A program made the translations under genes and the position numbers. A stretch of DNA of 54,425 bases from Ilumatobacteraceae bacterium (lineage in GTDB: Bacteria; Actinomycetota; Acidimicrobiia; Acidimicrobiales; Ilumatobacteraceae). A model generated the notes under the pieces. The model saw only the letters and a program-made list of their open reading frames with translations, was not told the origin of the DNA and searched no databases. Below are positions 16,824 through 23,993 of this stretch, one piece after another. Where the stretch lies: NCBI GenBank assembly GCA_024643255.1, contig JAHENF010000019.1:1-54425 (forward strand), in the 5' to 3' direction. Positions within the stretch are counted from its first letter, which is position 1, and each line of letters opens with the position of its first letter.

Positions 16824-17200
16824 CCGGCGACGACCCGATCTTCCACCTGGCGATTCCCGACGACTGGGCGGCGGCGTTCGCAACGGGCGAGTACCGCATG
16901 TCGACCCGGGGGATGACCCTCGAGGAGGTCGGATTCATCCACTGCTCGACGCGAGCGCAGATGGTGGACACGGCGAACCGTTTCTACGGTGACCTCGACC
17001 AACTGGTCGTCCTGACGATCGACCCGGCGCTCGTGCCGTCACCGATCGTGCACGAGCCGCCGGAAGCGGGCCTCGACGTGCTCTTCCCGCACATCTACGG
17101 CCCGCTTCCGGTACCCGCCGTCAACCACGCCGCCGTTTGGCTCCGCTCCAGCGACACGGCGTGGTCCATCGATTCACCCGGCGATCAGTCGTTCGAGTAG
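16820..17200 (+). CDS. DUF952 family protein
   Basis: The 126-residue product matches DUF952: an opening FHLAIPDDW, EVGFIHCSTRAQM in the centre, and FPHIYGPLPVPAV near the end. The fold is shared with ADP-ribosyl/glutathione-transfer-like families, but no reaction is established and I infer none. The ATG overlaps the STAS stop. Its last 16 bases overlap the 3' end of the convergent ammonium transporter gene, so the two cannot have independent 3' ends. Confidence 0.88.
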   Translation: MTGDDPIFHLAIPDDWAAAFATGEYRMSTRGMTLEEVGFIHCSTRAQMVDTANRFYGDLDQLVVLTIDPALVPSPIVHEPPEAGLDVLFPHIYGPLPVPAVNHAAVWLRSSDTAWSIDSPGDQSFE

Positions 17201-18594
17201 GCAGGCACGCCCATCTCGACGAGGTCGAGACCGGCGATCTCGTCCTCGGCGGTCGGCCGGATGCCGCCCTTGGTCAGCTTGTCCTGCAGCTTGAAGAAGC
17301 CGAAGGCGAACCCGAAGATGACGGTGCAGATCACCAGCGCACCGATCGCCTGCGAGGCCAGCTGTCCCCAGCCCAGGCTGCCGAAGTCGTAGAGGATTCC
17401 GGTGATGCCCTTGCCGTCGGTGGCGCTGGACGACGTGGCGTTCCAGCCACCGCCGTAGCCGCCGTCGGCGAAGATGCCCACGGCCAACACACCGAAGATG
17501 CCGCACACACCGTGGACGGCGATGGCTCCCACCGGATCGTCGAGCTTCAAGCGACGCTCGACGAACCACACGACCTCGATCACGATCAGTCCGGCGAGGA
17601 TGCCGATGACCGCCGCCGCCCAGGGCTGCACGAACGCGCAGGGCGCCGTGATCGCGACGAGCCCGGCGAGCATGCCGTTCACCATCATCGAGGGGTCGGG
17701 CTTGCCAGTACGTGTGTGCACCCAGAAGAGGGCCGCAACCGATCCGAATGCGGCGGCGATCGCCGTGTTCGCCGCCACGGTGGCGAACTGGATGTCGGTC
17801 GCCGCGAACGTCGAGGCGGCATTGAAGCCGAACCAGCCGAACAGCAGGATGAACGTGCCGAACATCGCCATCGGGATGCTGTGGCCGAGCAGCGCCCGCG
17901 GCGTGCCGTCCTTGTCGAATTTGCCGATGCGAGGGCCGAGGACGATCGCGCCGGCGAGTGCCGCGGCGCCGCCGACCGCGTGCACCACGCCCGAGCCGGC
18001 GAAGTCGACGTAGCCGAAACCGAGGCCCGCATTGTTGCCGAGTTGGCTGAGCCAGCCGCCACCCCAGGTCCAGGCGCCGAACAGCGGGTAGTACAAGCCA
18101 CCGCAGAACAGGCCCCACATCACGAACGACGACCACTTCCAGCGCTCCGCCATCGCCCCGGTCGGGATCGTCGCAGTGGTGTCCATGAAGGCGACCATGT
18201 AGAGGAAGAAGGCCATGACCGATGCCGTCGACGCCTGGCCGCCGATGCCGCTCAGTCCGGGACTGTCCTTCCACAGGAACACCCAGTCGCCGAACTTGAT
18301 CAACGCGCTGCCCGTCGGCGCGTCCATGCCGAACACACCCGGCAGCGAGAAGCCGCCGAACATGAAGCTGTAGCCGACGAAGAAGAAGGCGACGAATCCC
18401 AGTCCGAAGATCATGAAGTTCGTGGAGACCACGTGGGCGGCGTGTTTCGATCGGCAGAACCCGGTCTCCACCATGGCAAATCCTGCCTGCATGAAGATGA
18501 CGAGCGCCGCGCCGATGACGATCCAGAGAAGGTTGAGCGACAACGCCACCGTAGGTGCGTCGACGTCGGGTCCCGCCGCGAGGAAGGCTGACAT
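17185..18594 (-). CDS. amt: Ammonium transporter (Amt family)
   Basis: The 469-residue membrane protein has about 11-12 helices and the Amt landmarks. These are GFAMVETGFCRSKH near the start, DFAGSGVVHAVGG (first pore His) and AIAVHGVCGIFG (second pore His). A C-terminal cytoplasmic tail carries GLDLVEMGVPAY, typical of PII-regulated Amt proteins. No PII gene (glnK) accompanies it here. The ATG at 18594 has AGGAG nine bases upstream. A GNRA-type hairpin lies in the leader (18615-18634). Confidence 0.95.
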   Translation of the reverse strand: MSAFLAAGPDVDAPTVALSLNLLWIVIGAALVIFMQAGFAMVETGFCRSKHAAHVVSTNFMIFGLGFVAFFFVGYSFMFGGFSLPGVFGMDAPTGSALIKFGDWVFLWKDSPGLSGIGGQASTASVMAFFLYMVAFMDTTATIPTGAMAERWKWSSFVMWGLFCGGLYYPLFGAWTWGGGWLSQLGNNAGLGFGYVDFAGSGVVHAVGGAAALAGAIVLGPRIGKFDKDGTPRALLGHSIPMAMFGTFILLFGWFGFNAASTFAATDIQFATVAANTAIAAAFGSVAALFWVHTRTGKPDPSMMVNGMLAGLVAITAPCAFVQPWAAAVIGILAGLIVIEVVWFVERRLKLDDPVGAIAVHGVCGIFGVLAVGIFADGGYGGGWNATSSSATDGKGITGILYDFGSLGWGQLASQAIGALVICTVIFGFAFGFFKLQDKLTKGGIRPTAEDEIAGLDLVEMGVPAYSND

Positions 18595-18614
18595 GAATTG
18601 GTTCTCCTGCTTTC

Positions 18615-18634
18615 GGGCACCTTGCGGTGCGCCC
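18615..18634 (-). other. GCAA-tetraloop hairpin in the amt leader
   Basis: On the minus strand GGG, a CG bulge, CACC, the loop GCAA, GGTG and CCC form a short hairpin ending about 5 bases before the amt ribosome site. It could affect translation, but nothing identifies it as a known RNA element. Confidence 0.35.
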
Positions 18635-18808
18635 CGTGCCCGACGGTTGTCAGGCACGCCCGTGCGGTTCCAGCCCCGCTACAACGAGTGGACGCATCGT
18701 TGCGTCGTCGCGTTTCCCGTCGATGGCCGCTGTGTGACGGCAAGATGAACAGCGACGCGACCCCCGTCAACGGACGCGTCGGGCGATCGGCGCGATACGT
18801 TGCACCAC

Positions 18809-19168
18809 GTGACCAGCGCGGATCCGGGCTTGCAGGAACGACTCGCCGGATCGGTCGCGGAGCTCGACGCACGACGCCTGCAGCGGCGCTTCCACGGAGT
18901 GGAGATGAGCCCGATCGGCGAGGTTGCGGAACGGTGCCCCGTGAGATTCGGCGGCGAGGTGCGCAGCCAGCACCGTTCGTCGCCGGGCAGTCAGCCGATG
19001 CTGCGCGTCACGATCAACGACGGAACCGGCTCGGCGGTCGCGGTCTTCACCGGCAGGTCGCGCATCCTCGGTCTCGAGGCCGGTCGCGCCGTGGTGTTCG
19101 AAGGCGTCGCCCACCGCGAGCGTGGACAACTCGTCGTCGTCAACCCTGCGTACACCGTGCTCCCGTAG
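18809..19168 (+). CDS. OB-fold nucleic-acid-binding protein
   Basis: This 119-residue protein has an OB-fold of the tRNA-synthetase anticodon type, seen as PMLRVTINDGTGSAVAVF followed by the VVFEGVAHRERGQLVVVNP strands. It resembles the small OB-fold protein encoded near ceoB/ceoC in mycobacteria; target and role are unknown. TACGTT (18796-18801) stands seven bases before the GTG at 18809, so a leaderless message starting there is likely; an in-frame TTG at 18800 is less likely. It converges on the TrkA pair, 5 bases apart. Confidence 0.8.
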   Translation: MTSADPGLQERLAGSVAELDARRLQRRFHGVEMSPIGEVAERCPVRFGGEVRSQHRSSPGSQPMLRVTINDGTGSAVAVFTGRSRILGLEAGRAVVFEGVAHRERGQLVVVNPAYTVLP

Positions 19169-19173
19169 CGCCG

Positions 19174-19842
19174 TCAGCGCACGAGCAGCGCGGTGACCTC
19201 TGCTTCGGCTTCGTCGGTGACGAGCGCGATCACTTCGTCGCCGACGTGGAACGACGTGTCACCACGTGGCACCACGACATTGCCGGAACGCACGATCGCC
19301 ACCACGCTCGATCCACGCGGGAAGCCGGCGGCGACGATTTCCTGTCCGAGGATCGGGCTGTCGTCGGACAGCGTGACCTCGATCAAGCGGGCCTTGCCCC
19401 CGGCCACCCGCAGCAGCCGCACGATCGAGCCGACAGAGACCGCCTCTTCGACCAGGGCGGAGAGCAGGTGCGGCGCCGAGACGGCGATGTCGACGCCCCA
19501 CATCTCGGCGAACATCCACTCGTTGGCCGGATGGTTCACGCGGGCGATCACCCGCGGCACACCGAACTCCTGCTTGGCGAGCAGCGACGCCACGAGGTTG
19601 TCCTCGTCGTCGCCGGTCACGGCGAGCAGCACGTCGGCGCGCTCCGGCTCCGCCCGCGCCAGTTCACTGATCTCGCAGGCGTCGGCGACGATCCAACTGA
19701 TCGAACCGAGACCCGGAGCCACCCGGCGACGTTCCACCTGGTGATGGTCCCGTTCGACGACGACCACCTCGTGGCCGTTCCCCACGAGGTCTTCGGCGAT
19801 GAAGGTCCCGACCTTGCCGGCCCCCACGATCACGATCCTCAC
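19174..19842 (-). CDS. trkA: TrkA-family K+ channel regulatory protein (second copy)
   Basis: The 222-residue cytoplasmic protein has an N-terminal RCK/TrkA-N Rossmann domain with GAGKVGTFIAEDL, VERDHHQVE and VTGDDEDN. A TrkA-C domain (about residues 140-222) follows. It would bind NAD(H) or another ligand and gate a Trk-type K+ channel, whose gene is not in the window. The start overlaps the upstream TrkA stop by 4 bp. The pair matches ceoB-ceoC of mycobacteria. Confidence 0.92.
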   Translation of the reverse strand: MRIVIVGAGKVGTFIAEDLVGNGHEVVVVERDHHQVERRRVAPGLGSISWIVADACEISELARAEPERADVLLAVTGDDEDNLVASLLAKQEFGVPRVIARVNHPANEWMFAEMWGVDIAVSAPHLLSALVEEAVSVGSIVRLLRVAGGKARLIEVTLSDDSPILGQEIVAAGFPRGSSVVAIVRSGNVVVPRGDTSFHVGDEVIALVTDEAEAEVTALLVR

Positions 19843-20549
19843 GACGTCACCTTTCCCTCACCGGCGTCGGCCCAGCTCGCCTGGAGCTCGGCGACCCGAT
19901 CGTTCGGCACCATCAGATACAAGAGATCACCCTCCTGGACGACGAGATCGGCCGCCGGGACCACGCTGACCCCGAGACGGCGAAGCGCCGCGAGACGGAC
20001 CGTGCCGTCGGATTCGAGCCGGCCGACGCTCGTGCCGATCAGCGCCCGCGATGCCGGTCGCTCGACCAGACACACCTGGGCGCTGGGATCGACCCACCGG
20101 ACGGCGTCGTCGAGCGGGAGCAACTGACGCATCGACATGTCGATCGTGAGCCGCGCCGACGCCACCGTCGGGATCCCGAGACGTTCGTACACCGCGGCCC
20201 GACGCATGTCGTAGATGCGAGCGAAGACCCGACGAACTCCGAACGCCTCGCGTCCCGTGCGGGCGATGACGATGTTGCTGTTGTCGCCGTTCGTGACCGC
20301 CGCCAACGCGACGGCGCGTTCGATGCCCGCTGATCGGAGCGTGTCACGGTCGTAGCCGACCCCCTCGATGCGTTCGACATCCAGATTGGCGACCCGCTTG
20401 AACGCCGAGCGTTCGGTGTCGATCACCGCCACGGTGTGATCGTGGCCCAGCATCCGTTCGGCGAGGCCGGCGCCGACACGCCCGCACCCGACGATCACGA
20501 CGTGGCCAACGGTCGACCGCTGCTCGTTCTGCACGTTGGGCTGACTCAC
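19839..20549 (-). CDS. trkA: TrkA-family K+ channel regulatory protein (first copy)
   Basis: The 236-residue protein has GCGRVGAGLAERML as the dinucleotide loop, VIDTERSAF at the end of strand 2 and VTNGDNSNIV. A TrkA-C domain (about residues 155-236) follows. It probably forms a hetero-octameric ring with the next gene's product. The GTG start overlaps the APC transporter stop (GTGA), so the three genes form one coupled operon. Confidence 0.92.
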   Translation of the reverse strand: MSQPNVQNEQRSTVGHVVIVGCGRVGAGLAERMLGHDHTVAVIDTERSAFKRVANLDVERIEGVGYDRDTLRSAGIERAVALAAVTNGDNSNIVIARTGREAFGVRRVFARIYDMRRAAVYERLGIPTVASARLTIDMSMRQLLPLDDAVRWVDPSAQVCLVERPASRALIGTSVGRLESDGTVRLAALRRLGVSVVPAADLVVQEGDLLYLMVPNDRVAELQASWADAGEGKVTS

Positions 20550-22465
20550 AACACCTCTTTCTCAGTGGGCTCGAAGATCTCCGCCGTCCGGGACACGCGG
20601 CGCGGTTCCTCGTTCAGGTCGCCGACCTGGATCGGCACCGACAGGATCGCCGTGTTGGGGCGCTGGCGCAGCTTCGACTTGATCATCAGGGCGCTCTGGT
20701 TGTGCAGCGCCTGGTCCCACCAGTGTTCGACGACGAACTCGGGGATGACGACGGTGACCACGTCGTCAGGGCTCTCGGCGTCGAGTTCGTCGATCAGCTG
20801 CATGACGGGACCGGTCAGGTCGCGGAAGGGCGAGAAGATCGTCCGCAACTCGACGGGAAGCCCGAAGGCCTCCCACGCATCGACGAGCGTCGTCTCCTCC
20901 TCGGCCGAGTTGACCACGCTGATCGCGACGAGTCGATCGGGACGCATCGAGCGCCCATAGGCCACCGCCTTGAGAACACCGAGGTTGACGCTGCCCACGA
21001 GGATCACCACCGTGTGCGAGTGGCGCGGGATGTGGTCGCCCGGCTCGACCTTGAGCGCCGCTCGCACACCGACGTAGTGGCGCTTGATGCGTCGGAATCC
21101 GTACACGATGATCGGGATCAGGACCGCAGGGATCCACGCGCCGATGGTGAACTTCGACACCAGCACCACGATCAGGACGATGAACGTCGCGATCGCACCG
21201 ATCGTGTTGACGATCGCACCGCGCTTCCAGCTGGGCTCACGCAGCTTCTGGTGGTGGCGCACCATGCCGATCTGCGACAGCGTGAACCCGCAGAACACGC
21301 CGACGGCGTACAGCGGGATGAGCTTGCTCGTGTCGCCGGAGAAGACCACGATCAGGACCGCAGCCACGGCGGCGAGCGCCAGGATGCCGTTGGAGAACAC
21401 GAGCCGGTCGCCGCGATTCTTCAGCTGCGCCGGCAGATAACCGTCCTGGGCGAGGATCGACGACACGCGGGGGAAGTCGGCGAACGCCGTGTTCGCCGCG
21501 AGGATCAAGATCGCGAACGTGGAGAATTGGAGGATGTAGTACGGCAGGCTCTCGCCGTTGAACACCTCGCGACCCATGATCGACAGCAGGGTCTCGCCCT
21601 CGCTCGGCGTCGGTCGCAGGCGACTGGCGAGCACCGAGATGCCGAAGAAGAACGTCGCGAGGATCGTTCCCATCAACAGCAGGGTGGTGGCCGCGTGCTT
21701 CGACTCCGGCTTCTTGAACGCCGGGACACCGTTCGAGATGGCCTCGATGCCGGTGAGGGCGACAGCACCGGAGGAGAATGCCCGCAGGAACAGCAGCACG
21801 GTCAGACCGGTGAGCTCGTTCCCGCCGGTCAGCTGCGTCACGGCCTCGGTGTTCGGTGCGAGCGGTTGGAGTGTGCCGGTCGCGAGCCTGATCAACCCGA
21901 CCACGATCAACGCCCCGAGGGCGACGATGTAGACGTAGGTCGGCCCGGCGAAGAGGCGGCCCGACTCCTTCAGACCGCGGAGGTTCGCCACCGTCATGAT
22001 GGCGATGAATCCGAGACAGATCTCGACGCGTTCGGGTCGCAGCCCCGGGAACGCCGACGTGATCGCAGCGACACCGGCCGAGACCGACACGGCGACGGTC
22101 AAGATGTAGTCGACGAGCAGCGATGCGCCGGCGATCAACGACGGAGTCTCGCCGAGGTTCTCCCGGGAGACGACATAGGACCCGCCACCGCCCGGATAGG
22201 CGAAGATCGTCTGGCGATAACTCGTGATGACCAGCACCAGGAGCACCATCACGATGATCGAGATGGGGATCAGCTGGTTGAGAGCGATCGAGAGCCCCGC
22301 GGCGGGGATCAGGACGATGAGGATCTCCTGGCTCGCATACGCCGTCGACGAGATCGCATCGGACGCGAACACGGCGAGCGCCGTCGGGATCCCGAGGCGC
22401 TGGTGTTGCTCGTCCTCGCTCGCCAACGGCGAGCCGACGAGCGTGCGCTTCCATCGACTGATCAC
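20546..22465 (-). CDS. APC-family amino acid/K+ transporter-like permease
   Basis: The 639-residue product begins with WKRTLVGSPLASED, then FASDAISSTAYASQE and about 12 helices (residues 40-470), with FAYPGGGGSYVV and FLRAFSSGAVALTGIEAISNG as APC landmarks. A cytoplasmic C-terminal domain of about 150 residues (HTVVILVGSVNLGVLKAV onward) resembles a universal-stress fold. Relatives lie next to the trkA pair in mycobacteria; relatives in other phyla carry K+ or amino acids. I chose the GTG at 22465 because the homologous N terminus starts there; the frame stays open to 22621. TAGTGT (22618-22623, minus) is a candidate -10. Confidence 0.88.
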   Translation of the reverse strand: MISRWKRTLVGSPLASEDEQHQRLGIPTALAVFASDAISSTAYASQEILIVLIPAAGLSIALNQLIPISIIVMVLLVLVITSYRQTIFAYPGGGGSYVVSRENLGETPSLIAGASLLVDYILTVAVSVSAGVAAITSAFPGLRPERVEICLGFIAIMTVANLRGLKESGRLFAGPTYVYIVALGALIVVGLIRLATGTLQPLAPNTEAVTQLTGGNELTGLTVLLFLRAFSSGAVALTGIEAISNGVPAFKKPESKHAATTLLLMGTILATFFFGISVLASRLRPTPSEGETLLSIMGREVFNGESLPYYILQFSTFAILILAANTAFADFPRVSSILAQDGYLPAQLKNRGDRLVFSNGILALAAVAAVLIVVFSGDTSKLIPLYAVGVFCGFTLSQIGMVRHHQKLREPSWKRGAIVNTIGAIATFIVLIVVLVSKFTIGAWIPAVLIPIIVYGFRRIKRHYVGVRAALKVEPGDHIPRHSHTVVILVGSVNLGVLKAVAYGRSMRPDRLVAISVVNSAEEETTLVDAWEAFGLPVELRTIFSPFRDLTGPVMQLIDELDAESPDDVVTVVIPEFVVEHWWDQALHNQSALMIKSKLRQRPNTAILSVPIQVGDLNEEPRRVSRTAEIFEPTEKEVL

Positions 22466-22792
22466 AGATGCTTCACGATCTCGGCCTGCTCGGCCGAAGT
22501 GAGCCCAACTGATGACACCAACGTGTTCTCCTGCTCTGGGCGCGGTGGGTGCCGCATCGACCCGATGGATCGCTCCATCACTCACGCGGAACCAGCCCCG
22601 CTTCGTGAGCAAGCTGAACACTACCGACGCTCCGGCAAATGCAACCGATCCTCGAAAGATCGGCGAAACCGGTCACCCCGGATCGGTCGAACAACTACCA
22701 GTGCGCGGTACCGGGCGCGCCCTTGAACGGGCCCGTGACGTTGACGGTGACCCACCCGCCGTGGATCACCCGTACCCCCACTCGACCCGTGA
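22466..22792 (-). other. 327-bp gap: rsgA 3' end and APC operon leader
   Basis: No gene is supported here. Reading on the minus strand, there is a GC-rich inverted repeat soon after the rsgA stop, a stem-loop at 22645-22663 (CCGATC, 7-base loop, GATCGG), a -10-like TAGTGT at 22618-22623, then about 145 bases of leader before the APC start. A GTG-started frame of about 24 codons just after rsgA shows no family. Confidence 0.5.
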
Positions 22793-23851
22793 TCAGTCGA
22801 ACTCGGACTGTTCGGGGGGACGGGTGCGCCCACCGGCGCGCTTGTCGGCGGCCTTGTCGTGGGCGCGCTGTTCCTCCTCGAGTGCCGCCTCCTCCTCGAT
22901 CAGCCGCTCGAGGCTGTGCAGGCGCACCTGATCGAGCGCACCGCCGGCGATCGCCGCCTGCACGGCGCAACCCGGTTCCTGATCGTGCTTGCAGTCGCGG
23001 AACCGGCAGTTGTCCATCAGGTCGAACACGTCAGCGAACGCCCGCTCGATGCCGTTGCCCGACAACCACAGGCTCAGCGCCCGCACGCCCGGCGTGTCGA
23101 TCAGCCATCCCTCGCCGGGCAGCGGTACCAGTTCGGCGGCCACCGTGGTGTGCCGACCGCGCTGATCGCCTTCACGGACCGCCGACGTCGCCTGGCGTTG
23201 ATCGCCGACGAGCGCGTTGACGAGCGTCGACTTCCCCACCCCGCTCGCCCCCAGGAAGGTCAGCGTGCGATTCCCCTGTGCATAGTCGCGAATCTCATCG
23301 ATGCCGTCACCACTGATCCCACTCGCCAGCAGCACCGGCACGCCGAGCGACACGTCGGCGAGCGCCTCGCGCCCCGGTTCGGACTCGACCACGAGGTCGG
23401 TCTTCGTCAGCACGACCACCGGCTCCGCACCCGAGTCGAAGGCGAGCACCAGTTCGCGCTCCAGCCGACGCGGACTCGGCGGCGAACCGAGCGCGTGCAC
23501 GAGGAACACGACGTCGATGTTCGCAGCCAGGGTGTGCGACACCGCGCGCATCCCGTCGAACGATGCACGCCGCGTGAACGCCGATCGGCGCTCGATGACG
23601 TGCTCGATCCGCTCGTCGTCGTCGGACGACACCACCCAGTCACCGACGGCGACATCCGCGCCGATGTTGCGGACCCGGAGCGGGTCGGCCACCCCACGCG
23701 CCTCGTCCATCGACCGGACCACGGTGCTCCATCCGCGGTCGAGTCGCGACACCCGCCCGGGTGTGCCGGGCGACCCGAGCGCCCGCCACGACTCGTCGAA
23801 ATCGTCGGCCCAACCCAAGGCGGGATCGGGGGTTTCGATCAGGTCGGACAT
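22793..23851 (-). CDS. rsgA: Ribosome small-subunit biogenesis GTPase RsgA
   Basis: The 352-residue circularly permuted GTPase helps late 30S maturation. An N-terminal OB-like domain leads to VLTKTDLV (G4), then FLGASGVGKSTLVNAL (G1) and IDTPGVR (G3), in the permuted order. The C-terminal zinc site is CRFRDCKHDQEPGC. A charged tail ends the protein. The ATG at 23851 has no ribosome site, but TACGGT (23861-23866, minus) lies nine bases upstream, suggesting a very short or no leader. It is divergent from topA. Confidence 0.95.
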   Translation of the reverse strand: MSDLIETPDPALGWADDFDESWRALGSPGTPGRVSRLDRGWSTVVRSMDEARGVADPLRVRNIGADVAVGDWVVSSDDDERIEHVIERRSAFTRRASFDGMRAVSHTLAANIDVVFLVHALGSPPSPRRLERELVLAFDSGAEPVVVLTKTDLVVESEPGREALADVSLGVPVLLASGISGDGIDEIRDYAQGNRTLTFLGASGVGKSTLVNALVGDQRQATSAVREGDQRGRHTTVAAELVPLPGEGWLIDTPGVRALSLWLSGNGIERAFADVFDLMDNCRFRDCKHDQEPGCAVQAAIAGGALDQVRLHSLERLIEEEAALEEEQRAHDKAADKRAGGRTRPPEQSEFD

Positions 23852-23993
23852 CGTGCGCAAACCGTACCCGCGATGCAGATCGGTCGATCCTCCGGCACAC
23901 TTCGCCCTGACAACGGCGCATCCGATGCGCTTGACAAGCCACCCTCTCATCCCGTAGTCACAAGCCGCCCCCCAAACTGAGCGAAAGGCACCG

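Noticed and set aside
12217-17200. Selenoprotein gene with an in-frame TGA near tRNA-Sec
   Set aside because: All genes here are full length with normal stops; no interrupted family member was seen.
17137-18591. Plus-strand frame of 484 codons opposite amt
   Set aside because: It is antisense to a clear transporter gene and has low-complexity, charged composition.
20702-22726. Plus-strand frame of 674 codons opposite the APC transporter
   Set aside because: It is a shadow of the real gene, with no hydrophobic or catalytic pattern.
22466-22792. ydaO-type c-di-AMP riboswitch
   Set aside because: The conserved core and the 3' block of this class could not be found in the leader.
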